Positions 23,987 to 33,069 of a stretch of DNA of 64,000 nucleotides are shown piece after piece; position 1 is the first letter of the stretch; the number at the start of each line of letters is the position of its first letter. The notes under the pieces are model-generated. The model saw only the letters and a list, made by a program, of their open reading frames with translations, did no database searches and was not told the origin of the DNA. Source of the stretch: Candidatus Bipolaricaulota bacterium (GTDB lineage Bacteria; Bipolaricaulota; Bipolaricaulia; Bipolaricaulales; Bipolaricaulaceae); contig JALHJZ010000001.1 in NCBI GenBank assembly GCA_022838705.1, forward strand, positions 168,689-232,688, written 5' to 3'. Made by a program: the position numbers and the translations under genes.

Positions 23987-26808
23987 GCCACCCCCGAAAG
24001 CGCGAGGCTCCCGCGCAGGAACTGGCCTGTGTACGAGGCGGGGACCCCCACCACCGCCTCCGGCGGCCCCTCGGCGATCACGCGGCCCCCTTCCTCCCCC
24101 CCCTCCGGGCCGAGGTCAATGATCCAGTCCGCAGTCTTCACCACATCGAGGTTGTGTTCGATCACAACCACCGTATTCCCCACATCCACCAGCCGGTGGA
24201 GGACGGAAAGGAGCTTCCGCACGTCCTCGGGGTGGAGGCCGGTCGTCGGCTCGTCGAGGATGTACAGGGTGCGCCCCGTGGCCCGGCGGGCCAGCTCCCG
24301 GGCGAGCTTCACCCGCTGCGCCTCCCCTCCCGACAGCTCAGTCGCCGGCTGGCCGAGTTTGATGTAGCCGAGGCCGACATCGTACAGGGTCTGGAGCTTC
24401 TCCCGGATCGGGGGGATGGGGGAGAAGAACCCGAGGGCCTCCTCGACCGTCATCTCCAGGACCTCCGCGATCGTCCGCCCCTTGTAGCGCACGGCGAGGG
24501 TCTCCGTGTTGTAGCGCGTGCCGTGGCACACCTCGCACGGCACGTACACATCGGGGAGGAAGTGCATCTCGATCTTCACCTTCCCCTGACCCTGACAGGC
24601 CTCGCACCGTCCTCCCCGCACATTGAACGAGAACCGCCCCGGCTCGTACCCCCTCATCCGCGCCTCGGGGGTGGCGGCGAACACCTCCCGAATCGGGTCG
24701 AACGCCTTGGTGTACGTGGCCGGGTTCGAGCGCGGGGTGCGCCCGATCGGCGACTGATCGATCTCGATCGCCTTGTCGAAGTACTGGACCCCCTCGATTC
24801 CGTCATGGAGCCCCGGTTTCCCCACCATGTACCCCAACCGCCAGGCGAGGCCTCGGTACAGGATCTCCTCGGCGAGGGTGGACTTCCCCGACCCGGAGAC
24901 GCCGGTGATGCACGTAAACAGCCCCACGGGAAACCGGACATCAATTCCCTTCAGGTTGTGCTCCCGCGCCCCCCGCACGACGAGCCACCGTCCATCCGCC
25001 CTCCTCCGCGCGGACGGAATCGGGATCCGCCGCGTCCCCGCCAGGTACTGCCCGGTGAGGGAACGGGGCTCGGCCGCGACCTCGTCCGGGGTCCCGGTGG
25101 CGACAACGTACCCGCCGTGGATGCCGGCCCCCGGGCCGAGGTCCACGAGGTAGTCCGCCTCGCGCATCGTCTCCTCATCGTGTTCGACAACGAGGACCGT
25201 GTTCCCCAGGTCCCGCAGCCGCTTCAGGGTGGAGAGGAGCTTCCGGTTATCCCGGGCGTGGAGCCCCACCGAAGGCTCGTCGAGCACGTACAGGACGCCG
25301 GTGAGCTGGGACCCGATCTGGGTGGCGAGCCGGATCCGCTGCGCCTCCCCCCCGGCGAGGGTCCCCGCCGACCGGTCGAGGGTGAGGTAGTCCAGCCCCA
25401 CGTCCACCATGAACTGGAGACGGGAGCGGACCTCCTTCAGGATCTGGTGGGCGATCAGCTGCTCCCGCTCGGTCAGGGCAAGCGAGGTGAAGAACGCGAG
25501 CGCTTCGCGCACCGGGAGGCGGGTCACGTCCCACAGGCTCTTCCCCCCCACCGTCACCGCGAGCGCCTCCGGCCGCAGCCGCGCCCCGTGGCACGCCTCG
25601 CACGGGAGGGCGGACAGGTACTGTTCGATGCCCTCCCGTGCCTCCTCGGACGTCGTCTCACGGTAGTTACGCTCCAGAGCCGGGATCAGCCCCTCGAACG
25701 GCCGCTGGTAGGTGCGGGTCCGACCGTAGGTCGTGGTGTAGGTGAACTCCACCGGCTCTCCGTTCGTACCGTAGAGGAGGACGTGGAGCTTCGCCGGAGG
25801 GAGCTGCCCCAGGGGGCGGTCGGGGTCGATTCCGTAGGCGCGGCACACCCCATCGAGGAGAGCCGCGATCCAGCGGGACTTGGTGCTCGCCCAGGGGAGG
25901 AGCCCTCCCTCGCGGAGCGAGCGGCGGGGATCGATGACGAGGTCGGGATCCACCACCATCCGCACCCCGAGGCCGTCGCAGGTTGGGCAGGCCCCGAACG
26001 GCGAATTGAACGAGAACAGGCGGGGCTCGATCTCCGGCAGGCTCACCCCGCACGTCGTGCACGCGAAGTGTTCCGAGTACAGGCGCTCCCCCTGCCCGAC
26101 CACCTCTACGATCGCTAGCCCCTGCCCGTAGCGGAGGGCGGTCTCGATCGAATCCCCGATCCGGCTACGCTTCTTGTCCGTGACCTTGATTCGGTCGAGG
26201 ACGATCTCCACGTTGTGGCGCTTGTTGCGGTCGAGTTCGATTTGCTCGTAGAGGGTGCGCAGGGCCCCGTCCACCCGCACCCGCACGAACCCCTCCCGCT
26301 TCAGGTCGTCGAACAGGTTCTTGTACTCCCCTTTGCGACCCTGGATCACGGGGGCCATGATCTGGACCGCGGTCCCCTCGGGAAGGGCCATCACCTGGTC
26401 CGTGATCTGCTGCGCCGTCTGGCGTTCGATCGGTTGCCCGCACTGCGGGCAGTGGGGGTGGCCGATCCGGGCGAACAGGAGCCGCAGGTAGTCGTGGATC
26501 TCCGTCACCGTGCCCACGGTGGAGCGGGGGTTGTGGGAGCGGGACTTCTGGTCAATCGAGATCGCGGGCGATAGCCCCTCGATGAAGTCCACGTTCGGCT
26601 TCTGCATCAGCCCGAGGAACTGGCGGGCGTAGGCGGAGAGCGACTCCACGTAGCGGCGCTGCCCTTCCGCGTAGATCGTGTCGAATGCGAGCGAGGACTT
26701 CCCCGACCCGGAGATCCCCGTGATGACGACCAGGCGATCCCGGGGGATCTCGACGTCGATCCCCTTCAGGTTGTGCTCCCGGGCGCCGCGGATGATGAGC
26801 TTGTCCAT
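23983..26808 (-). CDS. uvrA: Excinuclease ABC subunit A (UvrA)
   Basis: The 941-residue protein has both ABC ATPase halves. The first has Walker A GISGSGKSS near residue 31 and signature LAGGEAQRIRLA. The second has GVSGSGKST and LSGGEAQRVKLA. Zinc modules are seen as HCPQCGQ (weak), CTTCGV with CPTCDG, and CEACQGQGKV with CEVCHG. It recognises bulky DNA damage with UvrB. The start is MDKLIIRGAREHNL, the usual family start; an upstream in-frame extension is not supported. No clear Shine-Dalgarno is seen. It is the first gene of uvrA-rmuC-AOR-phosphoesterase-ParB-like. Confidence 0.97.
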   Translation of the reverse strand: MDKLIIRGAREHNLKGIDVEIPRDRLVVITGISGSGKSSLAFDTIYAEGQRRYVESLSAYARQFLGLMQKPNVDFIEGLSPAISIDQKSRSHNPRSTVGTVTEIHDYLRLLFARIGHPHCPQCGQPIERQTAQQITDQVMALPEGTAVQIMAPVIQGRKGEYKNLFDDLKREGFVRVRVDGALRTLYEQIELDRNKRHNVEIVLDRIKVTDKKRSRIGDSIETALRYGQGLAIVEVVGQGERLYSEHFACTTCGVSLPEIEPRLFSFNSPFGACPTCDGLGVRMVVDPDLVIDPRRSLREGGLLPWASTKSRWIAALLDGVCRAYGIDPDRPLGQLPPAKLHVLLYGTNGEPVEFTYTTTYGRTRTYQRPFEGLIPALERNYRETTSEEAREGIEQYLSALPCEACHGARLRPEALAVTVGGKSLWDVTRLPVREALAFFTSLALTEREQLIAHQILKEVRSRLQFMVDVGLDYLTLDRSAGTLAGGEAQRIRLATQIGSQLTGVLYVLDEPSVGLHARDNRKLLSTLKRLRDLGNTVLVVEHDEETMREADYLVDLGPGAGIHGGYVVATGTPDEVAAEPRSLTGQYLAGTRRIPIPSARRRADGRWLVVRGAREHNLKGIDVRFPVGLFTCITGVSGSGKSTLAEEILYRGLAWRLGYMVGKPGLHDGIEGVQYFDKAIEIDQSPIGRTPRSNPATYTKAFDPIREVFAATPEARMRGYEPGRFSFNVRGGRCEACQGQGKVKIEMHFLPDVYVPCEVCHGTRYNTETLAVRYKGRTIAEVLEMTVEEALGFFSPIPPIREKLQTLYDVGLGYIKLGQPATELSGGEAQRVKLARELARRATGRTLYILDEPTTGLHPEDVRKLLSVLHRLVDVGNTVVVIEHNLDVVKTADWIIDLGPEGGEEGGRVIAEGPPEAVVGVPASYTGQFLRGSLALSGVA

Positions 26809-26993
26809 AGTGAGGAAACGCTTCCCGAGCCTTCGCCGGCCGTACCCACGATGGTAGCCGCGCCCCGGGCGGACCGCCATGCGCTCGGGGGGAAAGACAC
26901 GGGGAACTTCCTCACGTCACCTCTGGCCTTGGCCGAAGGGAACCACCGGTTACCGTGTAACGCAGATCACAGTTCGCTGCGCTGGAGGGCACC

Positions 26994-27671
26994 GTGGGTC
27001 AGCATATGAAGAGATGGGTCAGGATTCTAGCGCCGGTGGCGGCGTGTGGGCTCCTCGTCGCCGCCTTGGCCGGGTGCGGACGGGTGACGGCGAAGATCGA
27101 CGCCTACAGCCCGAGCAATCCAGTACAGGTCGAGGCGGGGAAGACCGTCCCGCTGAGCGTCACGTTCACCAACACCGGGAACCGAACGGGGACCTTCTTC
27201 GTCCGCGCACTCGTGAAGGACAGCGCGAACGTGCCGGTGACCATGCCCGCCAAGGACGTGACCGTGGCGGCGGGGAAGCAGGGCACCGCGGTGTGGGAGT
27301 TCATCGTGACCTCGCCGGGGACGTACACGATCCAGTTCATCGTGGGCAAGGATGCGAACACGACCTACACCCAGGCCCCAGCGGAGCCGAGCCCGCTCAT
27401 CGTCGGCCTCCCGGCGGTGGCCTCCACGAAGTTCAAGGTGGGAGACCGGGTGCGGGTCACGAGCGCGGTCCGCGTCCGGACGGGACCGGGGACGGAGAAC
27501 GCCCAAGTGACCCACGTCAACTACCGCGATTCGGCCCCCGCCGGGGTGGAGGGGAAGGTCATCGGCGGCCCGGAGAAGGCGGGGGAGTGGGTGTGGTGGC
27601 GGGTGGAGTTCGACGCGGGCTACACCGGGTGGTGCATCGAGGACAACCTGACCAAGGCCGCCGGGGGCTAG
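26994..27671 (+). CDS. Lipoprotein with Ig-like and SH3b-like domains
   Basis: The 225-residue protein has a lipoprotein signal ending LVAALAGCG (Cys about residue 28). A beta-sandwich resembling CARDB/Ig-like domains follows (about 35-125, with VPLSVTFTNTGNRTGTFFV), then a C-terminal SH3b-type domain (about 145-220, with VGDRVRVTSAVRVRTGPG and GYTGWCIEDNL). SH3b domains often bind cell-wall peptides, so a peptidoglycan-associated surface role is plausible. GTG 26994 has GGAGGG 4 bases upstream; an ATG at 27006 is possible. It diverges from uvrA and ends at a CTAG shared with the next, opposite gene. Confidence 0.75.
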   Translation: MGQHMKRWVRILAPVAACGLLVAALAGCGRVTAKIDAYSPSNPVQVEAGKTVPLSVTFTNTGNRTGTFFVRALVKDSANVPVTMPAKDVTVAAGKQGTAVWEFIVTSPGTYTIQFIVGKDANTTYTQAPAEPSPLIVGLPAVASTKFKVGDRVRVTSAVRVRTGPGTENAQVTHVNYRDSAPAGVEGKVIGGPEKAGEWVWWRVEFDAGYTGWCIEDNLTKAAGG

Positions 27672-28636
27672 GGGAGGGAAGAGGGGGCGAGGAGCCACGC
27701 CGCGATCCTCCGCTCCCACTCCGCCTGTCGGAGGGCGTTGCGGCCGTGGTCCGTCTCGCGGTCGTACTGGGCCTGGATCGAACCGTGGCGGTCGTTCACG
27801 TCCCGGAACGCGGCCGCGGCCTGGGCGAGCAGGTCCTGGTGGGCGTCGGCCTCGGTGGCGCCGGTCCCCACGATCCCCGGAAGCTGCGCGGCGAGGAGGC
27901 GGCGGTAGGCCTCGGCGAGGTCGAAGTGCCTCTGCTCATGGCTGAGCCCAGCCGCGGTCCTCCGGTCCGAAAGGGCCCACGACCGGTCCCGCTCCATCGC
28001 GGCCGTGACGGTCGAGCTCGCGACACGAGCCCGCCAGACCGCCCCTTCCCGTCCCGTGGCCAGGGTGAGGCTGTACTCGAGGGCGAGGGCGATCCCCGCC
28101 GCTGCCTGCGGATCGCGGTCGGGAGGAGGCTCGCCCCAGAAGTCGGCCCACGTGATCGGTCGGCCCGCCTCCCAGTACAGCCGGGCGGTAGGGTGGGATG
28201 CGGTCGGAGGAGGTGGCGGAAGGGCACAGGATGGGCTCGGCGCACCGATCTTGAGCGTGATCCGCAGGTCCACGGGCGCCACCCCCTCCACCGCGGCCCG
28301 GTACACGATCTCCACCTCATGCCCCGCGCTCCCGGGGGGCGGGGTGAACGTGTAGACCGTGGTTGCCGTGCCCCAACCGGACGATGCGGATGCCCTCCCG
28401 CCCGGGAGGGCAAGGGGCACGAGGGAGATCGTCCGCGGTGGGGTGGCGGACACGGAGAGGGAGACCGTGGTCGGGGACCCCTCCGGGATCTGGAACTGGA
28501 CGACCGTCCCCCCGGCCGCAGGACACGGTTGGCCCGCCGTCACCGCCCACGACCAGCTGAGGGACGCCTCGCCCTGCCCCGTTCCCACCACCGCCCACAC
28601 GGCGCACAGGACAAGCCCCAGGCCGCGCTTCATCAT
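27668..28636 (-). CDS. Secreted DUF922-type putative zinc protease
   Basis: The 322-residue protein has a signal peptide ending GTGQGEA and an N-terminal beta domain (about 25-135). A Pro-rich linker (PPPPPTAS) precedes a C-terminal DUF922 domain: LSHEQRHFDLAE (HExxH-type), then QAQYDRETDHG and QAEWERRI. DUF922 proteins are predicted secreted zinc-dependent proteases. Several start codons lie in series (GTG, GTG, ATG, ATG); the ATG at 28636 fits the AGGA ribosome-binding site best. It follows the GYD gene by about 11 bases and ends at a CTAG overlapping the convergent lipoprotein stop. Confidence 0.8.
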   Translation of the reverse strand: MMKRGLGLVLCAVWAVVGTGQGEASLSWSWAVTAGQPCPAAGGTVVQFQIPEGSPTTVSLSVSATPPRTISLVPLALPGGRASASSGWGTATTVYTFTPPPGSAGHEVEIVYRAAVEGVAPVDLRITLKIGAPSPSCALPPPPPTASHPTARLYWEAGRPITWADFWGEPPPDRDPQAAAGIALALEYSLTLATGREGAVWRARVASSTVTAAMERDRSWALSDRRTAAGLSHEQRHFDLAEAYRRLLAAQLPGIVGTGATEADAHQDLLAQAAAAFRDVNDRHGSIQAQYDRETDHGRNALRQAEWERRIAAWLLAPSSLP

Positions 28637-28647
28637 CACCACGGATC

Positions 28648-28938
28648 CTATTTCTGCTGAATCCTAGCGACGAAATCGTCGATGGGGAGGGCGCTCAGCG
28701 TCTCGATCTTCACCGTACCGCGCGCCCCCATCGCCACCGCCACGCGGGCGACGGCCATCGCCCCTGTGGCCTCAATGATCGTCACGAAGTCGTACCGCCC
28801 GAGCGCGGCGTACTGGTGGATGACCTTCGCCCCCAGGGCTTCGATCTCCCGGTTGACCTCGAGGATCCGCTCTGGCTTCTCCGTGATCGTCTTCGCCCCT
28901 TCGTCGGTGAGTCGGCTTAGAAGCACGTAGGTCTGCAC
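28648..28938 (-). CDS. GYD-domain protein
   Basis: The 96-residue protein matches the GYD domain (ferredoxin-like fold): YVLLSRLTDEGAKTI, QYAALGRYDFVTIIEA and ARGTVKIETLSAL. The name-giving motif reads GRYDF. Function is unknown; GYD proteins are often near metabolic operons. GGAGGGC precedes the ATG. It diverges from the korC operon across a 155-base gap. Confidence 0.88.
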   Translation of the reverse strand: MQTYVLLSRLTDEGAKTITEKPERILEVNREIEALGAKVIHQYAALGRYDFVTIIEATGAMAVARVAVAMGARGTVKIETLSALPIDDFVARIQQK

Positions 28939-29093
28939 ATGCCCTCCTTCGGTGGTGGGCCGATCCTACCCCACCGTTCCCCCCACGGGCAACGGACGGG
29001 GCGCAGCCTGTCGGAGGGGATGCCCACGATCATCCCGTGGACTGATCTCCGTCATGGTGAGGACCGTACGGGCGGGGTACCCTTGGACAGATC

Positions 29094-29639
29094 ATGCGCC
29101 AGGAAATCCGGTTCGCCGGGTTCGGCGGGCAGGGCATCATCTCCGCCGGTCGCATCGCGGGACAGGGAGCGGTCCTCTTCGATGGCAAGCACGCCGTCCT
29201 CACCCAGTCCTACGGCCCGGAGGCCCGTGGCGGGGCGTGCGCTGCCGAGGTCGTGGTGTCCGACACGGCGGTGGATTACCCGGTGGTGACCACCCCGGAC
29301 GTGGCGGTGATCATGTCCCAGGAAGCCTATACCACGTACGGTCACGACCTCCGACCCGGGGGCACGCTCATCCTCGATCAGGACCTCGTCGAGCACGAGC
29401 CGCGCCCGGACGTGCGGCTTCTCCTCGTCCCCGCTACGCGGATCGCGGAAGGGTTGGGGAGGAAGATCGTGGCGAACGTGGTCATCCTGGGCGCCCTCGC
29501 CGCTGCCGTGCCGACGGTATCGAAGGATGCCCTTCTCAAGGCGGTCCTCGCCGCCGTCCCCCCCCACACCCGCGACCTCAACGAGAAGGCGTTCGAGGCC
29601 GGGTACGCGTACGTAAAGGAGCACTACCGTGAGCCATGA
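29094..29639 (+). CDS. korC: 2-oxoacid:ferredoxin oxidoreductase gamma subunit
   Basis: The 181-residue subunit starts RFAGFGGQGIISAGRI and has LTQSYGPEARGGACAAEVVVS, the hallmarks of the gamma domain that couples the alpha/beta pyrophosphate-dependent core. It fits the 2-oxoglutarate oxidoreductase (KorABCD) type. Oddly, its partners korDAB lie 8.9 kb downstream in the same operon, with the Hdr/Mvh/Tfr genes between. ATG at 29094 has no Shine-Dalgarno. TACCCT lies 10 bases upstream (29078-29083), so the operon may start leaderless. The frame ends 11 bases into hdrA. Confidence 0.9.
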   Translation: MRQEIRFAGFGGQGIISAGRIAGQGAVLFDGKHAVLTQSYGPEARGGACAAEVVVSDTAVDYPVVTTPDVAVIMSQEAYTTYGHDLRPGGTLILDQDLVEHEPRPDVRLLLVPATRIAEGLGRKIVANVVILGALAAAVPTVSKDALLKAVLAAVPPHTRDLNEKAFEAGYAYVKEHYREP

Positions 29640-31665
29640 GCCGCCTCCCGCGAACCGCAATCCCGGCCCCGAGGCCGGCCACCGGTCCGGGGTCACGGGC
29701 CGCGGACCGCGGATCGGGGTCTTCGTCTGCCACTGCGGAAAGAACATCGCGGCGACGGTGAACGTGGAGCAGGTTGTGGAGGCGATCTCCCACTACCCCG
29801 GCGTCGTCTACGCCGCCCGCCATGAGTACATGTGCTCCGATCCTGGCCAGGACCTGATCAAAAAGGCGATCGGGGAGCACCGCCTCACCGGCGTTGTGGT
29901 CGCCGCCTGCTCACCCTCGATGCACGAGACCACGTTCCGCCGCGCGGCGGAGGAGGCGGGGCTCAACCCCTACCTCCTCGAGATCGCGAACATCCGCGAG
30001 GGGTGCTCGTGGGTCCACGAGGGACCGGAGACCACGGACAAGGCGATCCGCATCGCGCGGGCGATGGTGGAGAAGGTGAAGGGGAACCACCCCCTGTCCC
30101 CGATCGAGGTCGGCCACGCCGCCAAGTGCCTCGTCATCGGCGGCGGGATCAGCGGGATCCAGGCCGCGCTCGACATCGCCGACGCTGGGTTCGAGGTCCT
30201 CCTCGTCGAGCGCACCCCCTCGATCGGGGGGCGGATGGCGCAGCTCTCGGAGACGTTCCCCACCCTCGACTGTTCGCAGTGCATCCTCACCCCGAAGATG
30301 GTCGAGGCCTCCCGCCACCCGCGGATCCGCCTCCTCACCTACTCCGAAGTGGCGGAGGTCACGGGGTACCTTGGGAATTACCACGTCGTGATCCGCAAGA
30401 AACCGACCTACGTGGACCCCGACAAGTGCAACCTGTGTGGGGACTGCGCCACAGCCTGCCCGATCCGCGTCCCCAGCGAGTTCGACCGGGGGCTTTCTGA
30501 GCGGGCGGCGATCTACGTCCCGTTCCCCCAGGCTGTCCCCTCCTCCTACACCCTCGACGAGGCGAGCTGCCTTGGGCTGAACCCCCTCCGCTGCAGCGAG
30601 TGCGCCAAGGTGTGCACCGCGGGGGCGATCGACTACGACATGCCGGAGGAGAGGATCGAGGAGGACGTGGGGGCGATCGTCGTCGCCACCGGCTACGACC
30701 TCTACGAAAAGGAGAGGATGGCTGAGTACGGCTACGGCACCGTGCCCGACGTGATCGATGGGCTGGAGTTCGAGCGGATCCTGTCCGCGGGCGGGCCAAC
30801 GAAGGGCGAGGTCCGCCGCCCGTCCGATGGGAAGGTCCCGAAGGAGGTCGTGTTCATCCAGTGCTCCGGGTCCCGCGATCCCGAGCTCCACAAGTCGTAC
30901 TGCTCGAAGATCTGCTGCATGTACACCGCCAAACACGCCCTCCTGTACCGCCACAACGTGCACGATGGGAAGGCGTACGTGTTCTACATCGACATCCGCG
31001 CCGGGGGGAAGGACTACGAGGAGTTCGTGGTCCGGGCGATGGAGGACGAGCGGATCCTCTACCTGCGGGGCAAGGTGGCCAAGGTGTTCCGGGACGGGGA
31101 CAAGGTTGTGGTGTGGGGGGTGGATACCCTCACCGGAAAGAGGGTCGAGGTGGCCGCTGACCTCGTCGTGCTCGCCCAAGCGATGGTCCCGTCCGCGGGA
31201 ACAGGGGAGCTGGCCCGCAAGCTCCGCATCGCCTGTGGGGGGGAGGGGTTCCTCAAGGAGGCCCACCCCAAGCTGCGGCCGTTGGAAGCCCTCACCGCGG
31301 GGATCTTCCTCGCCGGCGCGGCCCACGGCCCGAAGGACATCCCGGAGGCAGTGGCCCAGGGCTCGGGGGCAGCGGCGAAGGCAATTGCCATCCTGTCCGC
31401 ACCCGTCCTCACCCACTCCCCGGAGGTGGCGGAGGTGAACGAGGACCTCTGCTCGGGGTGCGCCATCTGCGTTCCCCAGTGCCCGTACGGGGCGATCACC
31501 CCCGGCGACGTGGCCCACGTGAACGAGCTCCTCTGCGAGGGGTGCGGCACGTGCGTCGCCGCCTGTCCGTCCGGGGCGATGACGATGCGAAACCACACCG
31601 ATCTCCAGGTGGAGAGGATGATCCGAGCGGCCCTGGCCGAGGCGGTGGAGGTGGCCGGTGGCTGA
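29629..31665 (+). CDS. hdrA: Heterodisulfide reductase subunit A-like flavoprotein
   Basis: The 678-residue protein has the HdrA N-terminal segment (GVFVCHCGKNI), an FAD-binding Rossmann motif CLVIGGGISGIQAAL (about residue 165) and GGRMAQLSETFPTLDCSQC. A mid-chain cluster CNLCGDCATACP and the SYCSKICCMYTAKHA stretch follow. Two C-terminal [4Fe-4S] ferredoxin motifs are CSGCAICVPQCP and CEGCGTCVAACP. HdrA is the flavin where electrons are bifurcated in HdrABC-MvhAGD complexes. GTG at 29629 follows AAAGGAG. It overlaps korC and mvhD. It is the hub protein of this operon's predicted electron-bifurcating complex. Confidence 0.95.
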   Translation: MSHEPPPANRNPGPEAGHRSGVTGRGPRIGVFVCHCGKNIAATVNVEQVVEAISHYPGVVYAARHEYMCSDPGQDLIKKAIGEHRLTGVVVAACSPSMHETTFRRAAEEAGLNPYLLEIANIREGCSWVHEGPETTDKAIRIARAMVEKVKGNHPLSPIEVGHAAKCLVIGGGISGIQAALDIADAGFEVLLVERTPSIGGRMAQLSETFPTLDCSQCILTPKMVEASRHPRIRLLTYSEVAEVTGYLGNYHVVIRKKPTYVDPDKCNLCGDCATACPIRVPSEFDRGLSERAAIYVPFPQAVPSSYTLDEASCLGLNPLRCSECAKVCTAGAIDYDMPEERIEEDVGAIVVATGYDLYEKERMAEYGYGTVPDVIDGLEFERILSAGGPTKGEVRRPSDGKVPKEVVFIQCSGSRDPELHKSYCSKICCMYTAKHALLYRHNVHDGKAYVFYIDIRAGGKDYEEFVVRAMEDERILYLRGKVAKVFRDGDKVVVWGVDTLTGKRVEVAADLVVLAQAMVPSAGTGELARKLRIACGGEGFLKEAHPKLRPLEALTAGIFLAGAAHGPKDIPEAVAQGSGAAAKAIAILSAPVLTHSPEVAEVNEDLCSGCAICVPQCPYGAITPGDVAHVNELLCEGCGTCVAACPSGAMTMRNHTDLQVERMIRAALAEAVEVAGG

Positions 31666-32122
31666 GGCCCAGTTCGAGCCGCGGATCGTGGCCTTCCTGT
31701 GCCGGTGGTGTGCCGGAGCGGGCGCTGACCTCGCAGGCACGAGCCGCCTCCGCTACCCCCCGAACGCGGTGGCGATCCGGGTCAATTGCTCGGGGCGGGT
31801 CGAGCCGCAATGGGTGATGGAGGCGTTTCGGTCAGGAGCTGACGGAGTCTTCATCGGAGGCTGCCACCCTGGGGATTGCCACTACGTCTCCGGGAACTAC
31901 AAGGCCCGCCGCCGGGTTCACCTCCTGAAGCGGATGCTGTCCGAGCTGGGGATCGAGCCGGAACGGGTGCGGCTGGAGTGGGTGTCGGCCACCGAGGGGG
32001 CGAAGTTCGCCCGGCTGATGCACGAGTTCGTGGAGGAACTGCGGGCGCTGGGGCCACGGACGGACCCCGGGGAAGCGGCTCCATCCGCCGCACTCCCGGC
32101 CCCATCCCGAAGGAAGGGTTGA
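31658..32122 (+). CDS. mvhD: MvhD-like [2Fe-2S] hydrogenase-Hdr linker protein
   Basis: The 154-residue protein has the conserved cysteines FLCRWCAGAGAD, RVNCSGR and GGCHPGDCHY of MvhD/FrhD-type delta subunits. These pass electrons from the [NiFe] hydrogenase to HdrA. The last 20 residues form a Pro/Arg-rich tail beyond the usual length. GTG overlaps the hdrA stop by 8 bases; the hydrogenase small subunit follows after 2 bases. Position between hdrA and the hydrogenase genes matches its bridging role. Confidence 0.93.
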   Translation: MAEAQFEPRIVAFLCRWCAGAGADLAGTSRLRYPPNAVAIRVNCSGRVEPQWVMEAFRSGADGVFIGGCHPGDCHYVSGNYKARRRVHLLKRMLSELGIEPERVRLEWVSATEGAKFARLMHEFVEELRALGPRTDPGEAAPSAALPAPSRRKG

Positions 32123-32124
32123 CA

Positions 32125-33069
32125 ATGGTCGGCAAGCCGAAGATCGCCGTGTACTGGACAGGGGGATGCGGGGGGTGCGATGTGTCATTCCTCGAACTCG
32201 GCGCCCCCCTCCTCGACGTGCTCGCCAAGGTGGAGATCGCATTCTGGCCCGCCCTCGTGGACGCGAAGCGCGCCGACGTAGAGGCGTTCGCGCCCCGTTC
32301 CCTCGCCGCGACCCTCATCAACGGCACCCTGCGCACGGAGGAGAACGTGGAGATGGTCCACCTCCTCCGCGAGAAGTCACAGCTCGTGGTCGCGTTCGGG
32401 GCGTGCGCCCACCTCGGGGGGGTACCGGGGCTCGCCAACCTCGTCTCCCGCGAGGAGACCCTGCGCCGGGTCTACGGGGACGGTTTTGCAATCGCCCCTC
32501 CGCCGGGAGGCGAGGCGGACGATGCTCCCCCCAACCTCCTCCCGCAGGCGCAGCCCCTCTCCACCGAGGTCACGGTGGATTACGTCGTCCCCGGGTGCCC
32601 TCCGCCCCCCGCGCTGATCGGGCTCCTGTTCGATGCCCTCCTCTCCGGCGACCTCCCCCCGGCGGGCCACGTGTTCGCCCACGACAAGGCCCTCTGTGAG
32701 GAGTGCCCCCGCACCCGGGAGGACCGGGTGCTGACGAAGATCGTCCGCCCCCACGAGCTCGTCCCGGATCCGGAGGCCTGCCTCCTCGACCAGGGGATGA
32801 TCTGTCTGGGGCCAGTGACCCGCGGGGGATGCGGGGCAGCATGCCCGAAGGCGGGGATGCCGTGCACGGGATGCCTCGGCCCGACCCCCCACGCCGGCGA
32901 CCCCGGGCTGGCGATGATCTCCGCTCTCGCCTCGCTCGTGCGGGCAGGGGACGAGGGCGAGGCGTCGTTCGCCGGCGAGGACGCAGTCCTCGACTCCCTC
33001 GTTGACCCGGTGGGAACGCTCTACAAGTACTCCCTGCCCTCCTACGTCGCGAAGAGGAGGAGCGGGTGA
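32125..33069 (+). CDS. mvhG: [NiFe] hydrogenase small subunit (F420-non-reducing type)
   Basis: The 314-residue iron-sulfur subunit begins IAVYWTGGCGGCDVSFLE, where CxxC holds the proximal cluster. Other ligands are seen in AFGACAHLGG, VVPGCPPPP, ALCEECPRTRED, GGCGAACPKAG and PCTGCLGP. No Tat signal is present, so it is cytosolic, as in MvhG. The ATG at 32125 is used. Its stop overlaps the GTG of the large subunit (GTGA). Confidence 0.93.
   Translation: MVGKPKIAVYWTGGCGGCDVSFLELGAPLLDVLAKVEIAFWPALVDAKRADVEAFAPRSLAATLINGTLRTEENVEMVHLLREKSQLVVAFGACAHLGGVPGLANLVSREETLRRVYGDGFAIAPPPGGEADDAPPNLLPQAQPLSTEVTVDYVVPGCPPPPALIGLLFDALLSGDLPPAGHVFAHDKALCEECPRTREDRVLTKIVRPHELVPDPEACLLDQGMICLGPVTRGGCGAACPKAGMPCTGCLGPTPHAGDPGLAMISALASLVRAGDEGEASFAGEDAVLDSLVDPVGTLYKYSLPSYVAKRRSG

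Noticed and set aside
26809..26880. N-terminal extension of UvrA
   Set aside because: Arg/Gly-rich and absent from UvrA generally; the family begins at MDKLIIRG.
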